Numbered from the stretch's first letter, positions 50,508 to 60,090 are shown. The stretch: 64,000 nt of DNA from Pseudomonas viridiflava (GCF_900591205.1 NZ_UUPU01000109.1:288732-352731), one strand, 5' to 3'. Program-made: numbers and translations. Notes: generated from the letters alone by a model not told the origin.

Positions 50508-52202
50508 ATGCACAGTTATGACTATTGGCTGATCATCGCCTTCTTCGCGGTGGTGCTGGTGCCGGCGCCGTTCCTCGGGCGCTTCTATTACAAGGTAATG
50601 GAGGGCCAGCGTACCTGGCTCAGCCCGGTACTGGGGCCGGTCGAAAACGCCTGTTATCGCCTGTCCGGTGTCGACGCGCAGGAAGAGCAGAGCTGGCAGA
50701 AATACATGCTGGCCTTGCTCGCCTTCAACCTCGCGGGTTTTGTGTTGTTGTTCGCGATCCTGTTGTTCCAGGACTATCTCCCACTGAACCCGCAGAAATT
50801 GCCGGGCCAGGAATGGACCCTGGCCTTCAACACTGCGGTCAGTTTCATGACCAATACCAACTGGCAGTCCTACAGCGGTGAGGCGTCCCTGAGCTACCTC
50901 AGCCAGATGGCGGGCCTGACCGTGCAGAACTTCGTCAGTGCGGCCACCGGCCTTGCAGTCCTGGTCGCTCTTTGCCGTGGGATCGGTCGCAAATCTACCA
51001 AGACATTGGGTAACTTCTGGGTCGATATGACCCGTGCCACCCTCTACGGCCTGCTGCCGATGTGCCTGGTGCTGGCGCTGTTCCTGGTGTGGCAGGGCGT
51101 GCCGCAAACCTTCGCGCATTACGTGGACGCGGTGACCCTGCAGGGCGTGGATCAGGTAATCCCGCTGGGCCCGGCGGCTAGCCAGATTGCGATCAAGCAG
51201 TTGGGCACCAACGGCGGTGGCTTCTTCGGCGTCAACTCGGCGCACCCGTTTGAAGACCCGACCGCGTGGGCCAACCTGTTCGAATTGGCGGCAATCATTC
51301 TGATCCCGGTGGCGCTGGTGTTTACCTTTGGCCACTACGTGAAAGACCTGCGCCAGAGTCGCGCAATCCTCGGCTGCATGCTGGCGCTGTTCCTGATCGG
51401 CGGCGCGACGTCGCTGTGGGCCGAATACCAGCCCAACCCGACCCTGAACAACCCGGCCGTGGAGCAGACCGCTCCGCTGGAAGGCAAGGAGGCGCGCTTC
51501 GGCACTACCGGCACCGTGCTGTGGTCGGTGGCCACCACCGCAGCGTCCAACGGTTCGGTAAATGGCATGCAGGACAGCCTCAACCCGCTCAGCGGCATGG
51601 TGGCGCTGGTCAACATGATGGTCGGCGAAGTGATCTTCGGCGGCGTCGGCGCCGGTATGTACGGCATGTTGCTCAACGTGTTGATCGCGGTGTTCCTTGC
51701 CGGCCTGATGATCGGCCGCACCCCGGAATACCTGGGCAAGAAGCTGCAGGCCAAGGAAGTGCAATTGCTGGTGGTGACCCTGCTGGTGATGCCGGTCGGG
51801 GTGCTGGTACTCGGTGCCATCGCTGCGAGCCTGCCCGGCCCGGCCGGTGCCATCAGTAACCCTGGCGCTCATGGTTTCAGCCAGTTGCTCTATGCGTATA
51901 CCTCGGCCAGCGCCAACAACGGCTCGGCGTTCGGCGGCTTCAGCGCGAACACGCCGTTCCACAACCTGATGCTGGGCCTGGGCATGTTGATCGGCCGCTT
52001 CGGCTACATCCTCCCGGTACTGGCCCTGGCCGGCAGCCTGGCAATGAAGAAAACCGCACCGATTGGCCAGAACAGCTTCCCGACCCATGGCCCGCTGTTT
52101 GTGACCCTGTTGACCGTGACCATTTTGCTGGTGGGCGGCCTGACTTTCCTGCCAACGCTGGCGTTAGGCCCCATCGCTGAACACTTGAGCATGGGCTTCT
52201 AA
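50508..52202 (+). CDS. kdpA: K+-transporting ATPase, potassium-binding subunit
   Basis: The 564-residue channel-like subunit has about ten helices and the four selectivity-filter segments: TNTNWQSYSG near residue 115, GTNGGGFFGVNSAHPF near 230, the TTAASNGSVNGM region near 345, and SANNGSAFGG near 465. It belongs to the high-affinity Kdp pump used at low external potassium. GGAG precedes the ATG, which follows the kdpF stop by 8 bases. Confidence 0.96.
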   Translation: MHSYDYWLIIAFFAVVLVPAPFLGRFYYKVMEGQRTWLSPVLGPVENACYRLSGVDAQEEQSWQKYMLALLAFNLAGFVLLFAILLFQDYLPLNPQKLPGQEWTLAFNTAVSFMTNTNWQSYSGEASLSYLSQMAGLTVQNFVSAATGLAVLVALCRGIGRKSTKTLGNFWVDMTRATLYGLLPMCLVLALFLVWQGVPQTFAHYVDAVTLQGVDQVIPLGPAASQIAIKQLGTNGGGFFGVNSAHPFEDPTAWANLFELAAIILIPVALVFTFGHYVKDLRQSRAILGCMLALFLIGGATSLWAEYQPNPTLNNPAVEQTAPLEGKEARFGTTGTVLWSVATTAASNGSVNGMQDSLNPLSGMVALVNMMVGEVIFGGVGAGMYGMLLNVLIAVFLAGLMIGRTPEYLGKKLQAKEVQLLVVTLLVMPVGVLVLGAIAASLPGPAGAISNPGAHGFSQLLYAYTSASANNGSAFGGFSANTPFHNLMLGLGMLIGRFGYILPVLALAGSLAMKKTAPIGQNSFPTHGPLFVTLLTVTILLVGGLTFLPTLALGPIAEHLSMGF

Positions 52203-52211
52203 AAAGGGGAT

Positions 52212-54275
52212 ATGAAAATGAATATGCCTGCAAAAAATGCGGCTCCCGTGAACACCCAGGAACCGCCGAAAACCGCGATCTCCGCCCTGTGGCGCCCGGC
52301 GCTGGTCCAGGCGTTCGTCAAGCTGGACCCGCGCCAGTTGCAACGCTCGCCGGTGATGCTGGTGGTCGAGCTCACCGCCATCCTCACCACGGTGCTGTGC
52401 TTTGTGCCCGACACCGCCGTACCGACTTTCGTCGCCGTGCAAATCGCCGTGTGGCTGTGGTTCACCGTGCTGTTCGCCAACTTCGCCGAAGCCTTGGCCG
52501 AAGGGCGTGGCAAGGCCCGTGCCGACAGCCTCAAGGCCGGCAGTGAGGGCCTTAGCGCACGCCGCAAGGAAGCCGATGGCAGCTTTAAGGTCGTACCGGC
52601 CACCAGCCTGCGTAAAGGTGATGTGGTGCGTGTCGCCGCCGGGGAAATGATCCCGGGTGACGGCGAAGTTATCGAAGGCATCGCGGCGGTCAACGAAGCG
52701 GCGATCACTGGCGAATCCGCGCCGGTCATCCGTGAGTCCGGCGGCGACCGCTCGGCCGTCACCGGCAACACACGCCTGGTGTCGGACTGGCTGCTGATCC
52801 GCATCACCGTCAACCCCGGCGAGTCCACACTCGACCGCATGATCGCCCTGGTAGAAGGCGCCAAACGCCAGAAAACCCCCAACGAAGTCGCGCTGGATAT
52901 CCTGCTGATCGGCCTGACCCTGATCTTCCTGCTGGTGGTGGTGACCCTGCAGCCGTTCGCGCACTTCGCCAATGGCAGCCTGCCGCTGGTGTTTCTGGTC
53001 GCACTGCTGGTGACGCTGATTCCTACGACTATTGGCGGTTTGTTGTCGGCCATCGGTATTGCCGGTATGGATCGCCTGGTGCGCCTCAATGTCATCGCCA
53101 AGTCCGGCCGTGCCGTAGAAGCGGCGGGGGACGTGCATGTGTTGCTGCTGGACAAGACCGGCACCATCACCTTTGGCAACCGTCGCTGCTCGGCGGTGGT
53201 CGCGGCGCCCGGCGTCAGCGGTTTGGAGGTGGCCCAAGGCGCGCTGTTCGCCTCGTTGGCGGACGACACGGCGGAAGGCAAATCCATCGTCGAATACCTG
53301 CGCGCCCTGCATCCCCAGTCCGAGCCATCCCTGGATGAGCTGACCGCCGTACCCTTCAGCGCTGAAACCCGTTTGTCTGGTGTCGACTACCAGGGCCGCG
53401 TCTTCCGTAAAGGCGCAGTGGACTCGCTGCTGGCGTTTATCGGTCAACAACGTCGCGACCTTGCACCTGCGTTGTCGCGGGAAATCGACAAGATCGCGCA
53501 GAGTGGCGGCACGCCTTTGCTGGTGTGTGCCGACGGCAAATTGCTGGGTGCGATCCACCTCAAAGACGTGGTCAAGCCCGGCATCCGCGAGCGTTTCGCC
53601 GAGCTGCGCAAGCTTGGGATTCGTACCGTGATGGTCACCGGCGACAACCCGCTGACCGCCGCCGCGATTGCCGCCGAAGCGGGTGTGGATGATGTGCTGG
53701 CGGAGGCCACGCCGGAGAAAAAACTCGCGCGTATCCGTCATGAGCAGAACGACGGTCGCCTGGTCGCGATGTGCGGCGACGGTGCCAACGATGCCCCGGC
53801 CCTGGCCCAGGCGGACGTAGGCATGGCGATGAACGACGGCACCCAGGCGGCACGTGAGGCCGCCAACATGGTCGACCTCGACAGCGACCCAACCAAGCTG
53901 CTGGATGTGGTGCAGATCGGCAAGGAGTTGCTGGTGACACGCGGCGCGTTGACTACGTTTTCCATCGCCAACGACGTGGCCAAATACTTTGCGATCCTGC
54001 CGGCGCTGTTCGCCTCGATCTACCCGCAACTCGGCGTGCTCAACGTGATGCACTTGCAGAGCCCGCAGAGCGCGATCCTCTCGGCCATTGTGTTTAACGC
54101 GTTGATCATCGTGGTGCTGATTCCGTTGGCGCTGCGCGGTGTGCGCGTACAGGCGGCGAGTGCGGCGGCATTGCTGCGCCGCAACCTGCTGATCTACGGG
54201 CTGGGGGGGATTGTGGTGCCGTTCGTGGGCATCAAGGCGATCGACATGCTGCTGACCGCGCTGCACCTGGTGTAA
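52212..54275 (+). CDS. kdpB: K+-transporting P-type ATPase, subunit B
   Basis: The 687-residue P-type ATPase has the actuator-domain sequence EAAITGESAPVIRESGG, the phosphorylated aspartate D314 in DKTGTITFGNR, and the hinge MCGDGANDAPALAQADVGMA. It hydrolyses ATP to drive K+ through KdpA. AAAAGGGGAT lies before the start, 9 bases after kdpA. It is separated from kdpC by 134 bp that contain a REP-like element, unusual inside this operon. Confidence 0.96.
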   Translation: MKMNMPAKNAAPVNTQEPPKTAISALWRPALVQAFVKLDPRQLQRSPVMLVVELTAILTTVLCFVPDTAVPTFVAVQIAVWLWFTVLFANFAEALAEGRGKARADSLKAGSEGLSARRKEADGSFKVVPATSLRKGDVVRVAAGEMIPGDGEVIEGIAAVNEAAITGESAPVIRESGGDRSAVTGNTRLVSDWLLIRITVNPGESTLDRMIALVEGAKRQKTPNEVALDILLIGLTLIFLLVVVTLQPFAHFANGSLPLVFLVALLVTLIPTTIGGLLSAIGIAGMDRLVRLNVIAKSGRAVEAAGDVHVLLLDKTGTITFGNRRCSAVVAAPGVSGLEVAQGALFASLADDTAEGKSIVEYLRALHPQSEPSLDELTAVPFSAETRLSGVDYQGRVFRKGAVDSLLAFIGQQRRDLAPALSREIDKIAQSGGTPLLVCADGKLLGAIHLKDVVKPGIRERFAELRKLGIRTVMVTGDNPLTAAAIAAEAGVDDVLAEATPEKKLARIRHEQNDGRLVAMCGDGANDAPALAQADVGMAMNDGTQAAREAANMVDLDSDPTKLLDVVQIGKELLVTRGALTTFSIANDVAKYFAILPALFASIYPQLGVLNVMHLQSPQSAILSAIVFNALIIVVLIPLALRGVRVQAASAAALLRRNLLIYGLGGIVVPFVGIKAIDMLLTALHLV

Positions 54276-54286
54276 CTAACGCTTCT

Positions 54287-54380
54287 ATGTGGCGAGGGAG
54301 CTTGCTCCCGTTGGACCGCCCAGCGGTCCCAGGTTCTGCGGCTGCTACGCGGCCGAACCGGAGCAAGCGCCCTCGCCATA
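54287..54380. repeat. Imperfect REPIN inside the kdp operon
   Basis: GGCGAGGGAGCTTGCTCCCG on the left and GGAGCAAGCGCCCTCGCC on the right form an imperfect doublet between kdpB and kdpC, with ACCGCCCAGCGGT in the loop. It could form an RNA hairpin that changes kdpC expression relative to kdpB. Confidence 0.8.
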
Positions 54381-54409
54381 GGGTGTCTCGACTGATTGAG
54401 GATTTGAAA

Positions 54410-54955
54410 ATGACTAACATAATCCGCCCGGCCCTGAGCCTGCTGGTACTCATGACCCTGATTACCGGCGTCGCCTACCCGCTGGTGGTGACCGGCGTCG
54501 CCCAGGTGGCGTTCCCGGACCAGGCGAATGGCAGCCTGGTGCGCGATGCCGGGGGCAAAGTGCGTGGCTCCAGCCTGATCGCCCAGGATTTTACCGGTGA
54601 CGGCTGGTTCCATCCGCGCCCATCGGCCGGTGCTTTTGCGACGGTGTCCAGCAGCGCCAGCAACCTGGGCCCCAGCAACCCGGCGTTGGCCACACGTATT
54701 TTTGAAGATGCTAATAAACAGCAGGTGCCAGGCCAGGGACCAGTGCCGCTGGCCTCGCTGACTACCTCTGGCAGCGGTCTTGATCCACACTTGCCACCAC
54801 AGGCGATTGCCTATCAACTGGCGCGAGTGGCTGGCGCACGGAATGTGCCGGTGTCGACCTTGCAACGTTTGTTGGATGAGCACATCGAAAGCCCGTTGGT
54901 GGGCCCGCCGGTGGTGAATGTGCTGGCGCTGAACATGGCCCTGGAAAAGTTGTAG
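54410..54955 (+). CDS. kdpC: K+-transporting ATPase, subunit C
   Basis: From MTNIIRPALSLLVLMTLITG the protein is 181 residues with one N-terminal helix and a periplasmic domain. Characteristic motifs are GVAYPLVVTGVAQVAFPDQA, FHPRPSAG and SGSGLDPHLPPQAI. KdpC stabilises the KdpFABC complex. GAGGAT lies before the ATG; the frame open to 54287 runs through the repeat. Confidence 0.95.
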   Translation: MTNIIRPALSLLVLMTLITGVAYPLVVTGVAQVAFPDQANGSLVRDAGGKVRGSSLIAQDFTGDGWFHPRPSAGAFATVSSSASNLGPSNPALATRIFEDANKQQVPGQGPVPLASLTTSGSGLDPHLPPQAIAYQLARVAGARNVPVSTLQRLLDEHIESPLVGPPVVNVLALNMALEKL

Positions 54956-54970
54956 GCAAGCCAGGCCCCA

Positions 54971-55033
54971 TTGAGGGCAAGCCCCTCCCACATTTGGAAT
55001 GCATTCCCCTGTGGGAGGGGACTTGCCCCCGAT
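54971..55033. repeat. REP pair between kdpC and kdpD
   Basis: A reverse REP (54971-54992) and a forward GGGGACTTGCCCCCGAT REP (55010-55033) are separated by TTTGGAATGCATTCCCC. The second REP ends 46 bases before the kdpD start. The spacer is nearly the same as in the 58468-58532 pair. Confidence 0.85.
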
Positions 55034-55079
55034 GGAGCCCTATAAGACTCTGTATAAATACCTGAAGGAACCCCCGCGC

Positions 55080-57731
55080 ATGAGCGACTCCGGCCGCGCC
55101 GATGCCCTGTTAGCCGATCTGCCACGCAACGGCCGTGGCCGGCTCAAAGTCTTCCTCGGTGCCGCGCCGGGTGTAGGCAAGACCTACGCCATGCTCCAGG
55201 CCGCCCACACCCAGTTGCGCCAAGGTGTACGCCTGATCGCCGGCGTGGTCGAAACCCACGGCCGCGCCGAGACCGAAGCCCTGCTCAGCGGCCTGCCACA
55301 GCAACCCTTGCTGCGCAGCGAATACCGTGGCGTGATGCTCGAAGAAATGGACCTCGACGGCCTGCTCACCGCCAAGCCCAAGCTGGTGCTGGTGGACGAA
55401 CTGGCTCACAGCAACGCCCCCGGCAGCCGCCATGAAAAACGCTGGCAAGACATCCAGGAACTGCTCGCCGCCGGCATCAACGTATTCACCACGGTCAACG
55501 TCCAGCACCTGGAAAGCCTTAACGACCAAGTGCGCGGCATCACCGGTGTGCAGGTGCGCGAAACCCTGCCGGACTGGGTGCTGCAAGAGGCCGACGAACT
55601 GCTGCTGATCGACCTGCCATCCCGCGAGCTGCTGGAGCGCCTGCGCGACGGCAAGGTGTATGTGCCGGAACAGGCCCGTGCGGCCATTGATGCGTTTTTC
55701 ACCCAGACCAACCTGATGGCCTTGCGCGAGCTGGCGATGCAAACCGCCGCCGCCCACGTCGATGATGATTTGGCCCAAGGCTATCGCCAGCTCGGCCAGG
55801 CCGCCCCGGCGGTGCGTGGCCGCTTGCTGGTGGGCGTGGACGGCGACGCGCAGGCCGAGCGGCTGGTACGTCACGCCAGCCGCGTGGCCCAGCGCCGGCA
55901 TTTGCCGTGGAGCCTGGTGCATATTGATAACGGCCGTGCACGTGATGAGCAATCGCGCCTGCGCCTGCAAAATGCCCAGCAATTGGCCGAGCGCCTGGGC
56001 GGGGAAGTGGTGCTGTTGCGCGCTGGGGAGGTGGCCAAGACGCTGATCCAGCATGCCGCCGAACGCCGCGCCAGCCTGCTGTTGGTAGGACAGTCGCGGA
56101 TGCGCTGGCGCCGTCGGCTGTTTGGTGGTGGCTTGGCCGCACGATTGTTGCGCAATGCACGGGGCCTGGAGATCAACGTGCTCGACAGCGACGACATTCC
56201 CGCGCCGCCACGCCTGCCGGATGTACGCGGGCTGGTGTGGTTCGACTATGCCTTGGCTGTGCTCGCCACCGTGGTCGCCGCCGCCGTGGCCTGGGGCGTG
56301 TCCAGCGTGTTGCCGCTGCCGAATATCTCGCTGGTGTTTCTCGCTGCCGTGTTGCTGGTGGCGGTGCGCAGCAGCCTGGGCCCGTCATTGATGTGCGCCG
56401 CGCTGTCGTTCATGACCTACGATTTTCTGTTTATTCCGCCGAATTTCTCCTTCGCCATCCAGCGCGAAGAGGACGTGTTGACCCTGTTGTTCTTCCTGCT
56501 GATGGCGGCGCTGACCGGCAACCTCGCCGCACGCCAACGCCGCCAACTGCAAGCGTTGCGCGACACCCAGGAAGAAACCAGCGAATTGCTCGACCTGTCG
56601 CGCAAACTGACTGCCGCGACTGATCGCCAGGCGGTCATCAGCGCGGCGGCGCACCATCTGGAGGGCTGGAGCGACCTGAACCTGTGCCTGGTCAATCGCG
56701 ATGGCCAGGGCGGTTGGAAGGTCGAGACCGGTGGCCCGCTGACCCTTACCGAAGCGGAGCGCGCTGCCGCCGATTGGGCCTGGCAGCATGACCAGCCGGC
56801 AGGCATGGGCACCGGCACCTTGCCGTTCGGCCGCTGGTGGTGGTGGCCGTTGTCGAGTGAAGAGGGGCCCTTGGGATTGCTCGGCGTCAGTGCGAAACCG
56901 GGCCTGGAATTGAGCGGCCAACGCCGCCGCTTGCTCACTGCATTAAGCCAGCCGCTGGCCCAGGCCCTGGCGCGCGCGCAGCTGGCACAGGAACTGGAAT
57001 CGGCACGCCTGCACGGCGAAACCGAGCAATTGCGCAGCGCCTTGCTGGCCTCGGTGTCGCATGATTTGCGCACACCGTTGACCTCCATGCGCGGCAGTAT
57101 CGACAGCCTGCTGGCGCTCGGTGAGGCCATCCCCCTGGAGGACCGCCGCGAGTTGCTGGAAGGCACCCGCGATGAAGCCGAGCGCCTCGACCGTTACATC
57201 CAGAACTTGCTCGACATGACACGCCTCGGTCACGGCGCCCTGAAACTGGCGCGGGATTGGGTGTCGCCGGGCGATATCGTCGGCAGCGCACTCGGGCGTT
57301 TGCGTGCGGTGCTGGCGCTGCTGCAGGTGCACACCGATGTGCCGGCGCAGCTGCCATTGCTGTACGTGCATGCCGCGCTTATCGAACAGGCCCTGGTTAA
57401 TGTGCTGGAAAATGCGGCGCGGTTTTCACCGCCCCAGGGGCGCTTGCAACTGAGCGCCGGGGTCTTGGACAACCAGCTGTTTTTCGCCGTAGCCGATGAG
57501 GGCCCCGGGATTCCCGAGGATGAACGTGCAAAGATTTTCGATATGTTCTACACCGCCGCCCGCGGGGACCGTGGCGGGCAGGGCACGGGCCTGGGCCTGG
57601 CGATCTGCCAGGGCATGGTCGGCGCCCACGGTGGGCATATCAGCGTGGCCGATGGCATCGACGGGCGCGGCACCTGCATCACCTTGTTCCTGCCGTTGCC
57701 GACGCAGCCTGGCCTGGAAGGTGAGCCGTGA
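55080..57731 (+). CDS. kdpD: Osmosensitive K+ channel sensor kinase KdpD
   Basis: From MSDSGRADALLADLPRNGRG the protein is 883 residues. Domains in order are KdpD N-terminal with Walker A GAAPGVGKTYAML (25-37), a universal-stress-like domain (about 250-370), four membrane helices (about 385-490), a GAF-like linker, HisKA with H661 in ASVSHDLRTPLTS, and HATPase with NVLENAARFSPP and GTGLGLAICQ. It phosphorylates KdpE when K+ is limiting. Upstream ATGs lie in the repeat. GAAGGAA precedes this one. Confidence 0.95.
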   Translation: MSDSGRADALLADLPRNGRGRLKVFLGAAPGVGKTYAMLQAAHTQLRQGVRLIAGVVETHGRAETEALLSGLPQQPLLRSEYRGVMLEEMDLDGLLTAKPKLVLVDELAHSNAPGSRHEKRWQDIQELLAAGINVFTTVNVQHLESLNDQVRGITGVQVRETLPDWVLQEADELLLIDLPSRELLERLRDGKVYVPEQARAAIDAFFTQTNLMALRELAMQTAAAHVDDDLAQGYRQLGQAAPAVRGRLLVGVDGDAQAERLVRHASRVAQRRHLPWSLVHIDNGRARDEQSRLRLQNAQQLAERLGGEVVLLRAGEVAKTLIQHAAERRASLLLVGQSRMRWRRRLFGGGLAARLLRNARGLEINVLDSDDIPAPPRLPDVRGLVWFDYALAVLATVVAAAVAWGVSSVLPLPNISLVFLAAVLLVAVRSSLGPSLMCAALSFMTYDFLFIPPNFSFAIQREEDVLTLLFFLLMAALTGNLAARQRRQLQALRDTQEETSELLDLSRKLTAATDRQAVISAAAHHLEGWSDLNLCLVNRDGQGGWKVETGGPLTLTEAERAAADWAWQHDQPAGMGTGTLPFGRWWWWPLSSEEGPLGLLGVSAKPGLELSGQRRRLLTALSQPLAQALARAQLAQELESARLHGETEQLRSALLASVSHDLRTPLTSMRGSIDSLLALGEAIPLEDRRELLEGTRDEAERLDRYIQNLLDMTRLGHGALKLARDWVSPGDIVGSALGRLRAVLALLQVHTDVPAQLPLLYVHAALIEQALVNVLENAARFSPPQGRLQLSAGVLDNQLFFAVADEGPGIPEDERAKIFDMFYTAARGDRGGQGTGLGLAICQGMVGAHGGHISVADGIDGRGTCITLFLPLPTQPGLEGEP

Positions 57732-57768
57732 GCTACGCTCTTTTCTCCACGGGTTTTGATTGGACACC

Positions 57769-58458
57769 ATGAGCCAGACCGCGACGATTTTAGTCATTGA
57801 TGACGAACCGCAGATCCGCAAATTCCTGCGTATCAGCCTGGCCTCCCAGGGCTACAAAGTGATCGAAGCCGGCACCGGCAACGAGGGCCTGGCTCAGGCG
57901 GCGCTGAGCAAGCCGGATTTGCTGGTGCTTGACCTCGGCCTGCCGGACATGGACGGCCAGCAGGTGCTGCGCGAGTTTCGCGAGTGGTCGATGGTGCCGG
58001 TGCTGGTGTTGTCGGTACGCGCCAGCGAAGGGCAGAAGGTCGAGGCCCTCGACGGGGGCGCCAATGACTACGTGACCAAACCCTTTGGCATCCAGGAGTT
58101 TCTGGCCCGCGTGCGCGCCTTGCTGCGTCAGGCACCGGCGGGGGAGGCCCAGGAAGCCGCTTTGCGTTTTGGCCCCTTGACCGTGGACCTGGCCTACCGC
58201 CGTGTGGTGCTGGACGGTGCCGAAGTGGCGCTGACCCGCAAGGAGTACGCGGTGCTGGCGCAACTGGCGCGGCATCCGGGGCGGGTGATTACCCAGCAGC
58301 AATTGCTCAAGGATATCTGGGGGCCGACCCATACCGAGGACAGCCACTACTTGCGCATCGTGGTCGGCCATTTGCGCCAGAAGCTGGCGGACGACCCGAC
58401 CCAGCCGCGCTTTATCGTGACCGAGGCGGGGGTGGGTTACCGGTTGTTGAATGCCTGA
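57769..58458 (+). CDS. kdpE: Response regulator KdpE
   Basis: From MSQTATILVIDDEPQIRKFL the protein is 229 residues of the OmpR family. The receiver domain has the acid pair DDE near residue 11, D55 as the phospho-acceptor in LVLDLGLPDMDG, and the lysine in YVTKPFG. The C-terminal winged HTH contains LTRKEYAVLAQLARHPGRVI and RIVVGHLRQKLADDP. It should bind the TTTACG repeats before kdpF. A TTG 9 bases upstream is an alternative start; neither has a strong ribosome site. Confidence 0.94.
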   Translation: MSQTATILVIDDEPQIRKFLRISLASQGYKVIEAGTGNEGLAQAALSKPDLLVLDLGLPDMDGQQVLREFREWSMVPVLVLSVRASEGQKVEALDGGANDYVTKPFGIQEFLARVRALLRQAPAGEAQEAALRFGPLTVDLAYRRVVLDGAEVALTRKEYAVLAQLARHPGRVITQQQLLKDIWGPTHTEDSHYLRIVVGHLRQKLADDPTQPRFIVTEAGVGYRLLNA

Positions 58459-58467
58459 ACCGGCGTC

Positions 58468-58532
58468 ATCGCAGGCAAGCCAGCTCCCACATTTGGAATG
58501 CATTCTCCTGTGGGAGCTGGCTTGCCTGCGAT
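58468..58532. repeat. REP pair after kdpE
   Basis: Perfect reverse complements: 58468-58491 and 58509-58532, GTGGGAG inward, with spacer TTTGGAATGCATTCTCC. It lies between convergent kdpE and the patatin gene. Confidence 0.88.
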
Positions 58533-58557
58533 GGGGCCATCAGCGTCACCCAGGATC

Positions 58558-59595
58558 TCAGCGCTGCTCACTCTCATACCGATCCAACGTATCGCTGGCA
58601 ATTTCCCTTCCCAGCGCGATCAACTCCGGCGCCTTGTAGAACTCGAAAAAGCGGCACACCCGCTTGGGCACGTTGATCAGCACATCCGGGGGGTAGCCGG
58701 CGATTTTGTACTGCGCCAGCGACGTCTGCATCACTTCGAAGCTCTGGTTGATCAGGTCCAGCAATGACGCCGGGCCGACGTTATCTATAATGAACGAGCC
58801 GGTCGCCGACTTCGGCGCCCCGGCTTTTTCCGGCGCGGCGGCGGGTTGCTGGGATTCGGGCTCGGCGGAGTCCAGCCACGGGTTGATCTCGGCCGCCTGG
58901 GCCTGCAGGGCCTCCTGTTCGAGCTTCAATAACTGTTCTGCCTGTTTACGGCGAAAGGGCAGGTGCGAACCGAGGGATTTCACCAGGCTGTCAAAACGAC
59001 TCTTGAACGCCGGCGGGCGCTGGATGACCGGCAATTGGTAATGCTTCTGGTTGGTGGCGTTGAGGTTGACCGCGATGATCAGGTCGCAATGGCTTGACAC
59101 CACCGGCACGATGGGCAGCGGGTTCAGCAGGCCGCCGTCCACCAGCATGCGGTTGCCTTGCATCACCGGGGTGAACAGGCTGGGAATCGCCGCTGAGGCG
59201 CGCATGGCCTGGTGCAGGCAGCCTTCCTGGAACCAGATTTCCTGCTGGTTGGTGAGGTCGGTGGCGACGGCGGTGTAGGGAATGCGCAGCTCTTCGATAT
59301 TGATCTCGCCGACGATCTTGCGGATTTGCCCGAAGACCTTCTCGCCGCGAATCGCCCCCAGGCGAAAGCTCACGTCCACCAGGCGTAGCACGTCGAGATA
59401 GTCGAGGCTTTCAATCCAGTTGCGATACTCATCCAACTTGCCGGCGGCGTAGATCCCGCCCACCACGGCCCCCATCGAACAGCCGGCGATACAGGCAATG
59501 TCGTAGCCGCGCCGTTCGATCTCCTCGATCACCCCGATATGGGCGTAGCCCCGGGCCCCACCGGAGCCCAGCACCAAGGCAACACGCTTTTTCAT
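58558..59595 (-). CDS. Patatin-like phospholipase family protein (RssA-like)
   Basis: The 345-residue protein starts MKKRVALVLGSGGARGYAHI. It has the oxyanion GSGGARG, the nucleophile GCSMG (Ser near residue 40) and the catalytic Asp in LVDGGLLNPLPI. These make the Ser-Asp dyad of patatin-like lipid acyl hydrolases. Residues about 215-270 form a charged linker rich in Gln/Glu/Ala, and the C-terminal helical part is typical of Pseudomonas RssA-like proteins. No signal peptide, so it acts in the cytoplasm or at the inner membrane. Confidence 0.87.
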   Translation of the reverse strand: MKKRVALVLGSGGARGYAHIGVIEEIERRGYDIACIAGCSMGAVVGGIYAAGKLDEYRNWIESLDYLDVLRLVDVSFRLGAIRGEKVFGQIRKIVGEINIEELRIPYTAVATDLTNQQEIWFQEGCLHQAMRASAAIPSLFTPVMQGNRMLVDGGLLNPLPIVPVVSSHCDLIIAVNLNATNQKHYQLPVIQRPPAFKSRFDSLVKSLGSHLPFRRKQAEQLLKLEQEALQAQAAEINPWLDSAEPESQQPAAAPEKAGAPKSATGSFIIDNVGPASLLDLINQSFEVMQTSLAQYKIAGYPPDVLINVPKRVCRFFEFYKAPELIALGREIASDTLDRYESEQR

Positions 59596-59811
59596 GGTCT
59601 ATGTCCTCCCCTGGGCAGGTGCCCACAATGCACCCATTGAGGGGGCGGCTTCAATCTTCATGGGGCCTGCAATTTTTTTCCAGAATAGCCACAGTGCTCG
59701 GGTATGCTCTGGCAATAGGCGAGTTTGATTTCAGGCTGACTGACAAGGCACTTTTCCTTGTAGGCAACGTCTACACCGTACGACTGTTTTTCTTTAATTG
59801 AGGTGTCATCA

Positions 59812-60090
59812 ATGAAAGCCTGGATGTGTGTGCCTGTGATCGTGTTGGCCCTGGCTGGTTGTGCCGGGAAGACCGCGTACCGCGACAGCTGCGGCACGCA
59901 ACTGGATGCGGCGTGGCACGAGCTGGACCTGGCCAAGGCCGAAGGTTTTGCCGGCACCGTGAGCTACTCCAAGGCACTGTCCTTGTTGACGGGCGCCAAG
60001 ACCCAGCAGCAATTCGAAGCGTTTGAAGGCTGCTCCAACAAAGCCGAGAAAGCGCGGTTCTATATTCGTGAGTCGCGCGCCGGGCGTTAA
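59812..60090 (+). CDS. Small lipoprotein of unknown function
   Basis: From MKAWMCVPVIVLALAGCAGK the protein is 92 residues with an L-A-G-C lipobox; GAGG lies eight bases upstream. The mature part is helical (AAWHELDLAKAEGFAGTVSYSKAL, LLTGAKTQQQFEAFEGCSNKAEKARFYI) with two cysteines. It resembles small Pseudomonas lipoproteins with a short helical-repeat look but I cannot name the family. It probably resides in the outer membrane. The upstream GTG at 59803 is a less likely start. Confidence 0.72.
   Translation: MKAWMCVPVIVLALAGCAGKTAYRDSCGTQLDAAWHELDLAKAEGFAGTVSYSKALSLLTGAKTQQQFEAFEGCSNKAEKARFYIRESRAGR

Noticed and set aside
52164..54266. 700-residue minus-strand frame, and a similar one at 29420-31381
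   Set aside because: They mirror kdpB and gyrA codon structure; no domain is recognisable.
50184..58532. CRISPR array suggested by repeated units near kdp
   Set aside because: The units are palindromic REP elements at irregular distances with genes between them; no regular spacers or cas genes.
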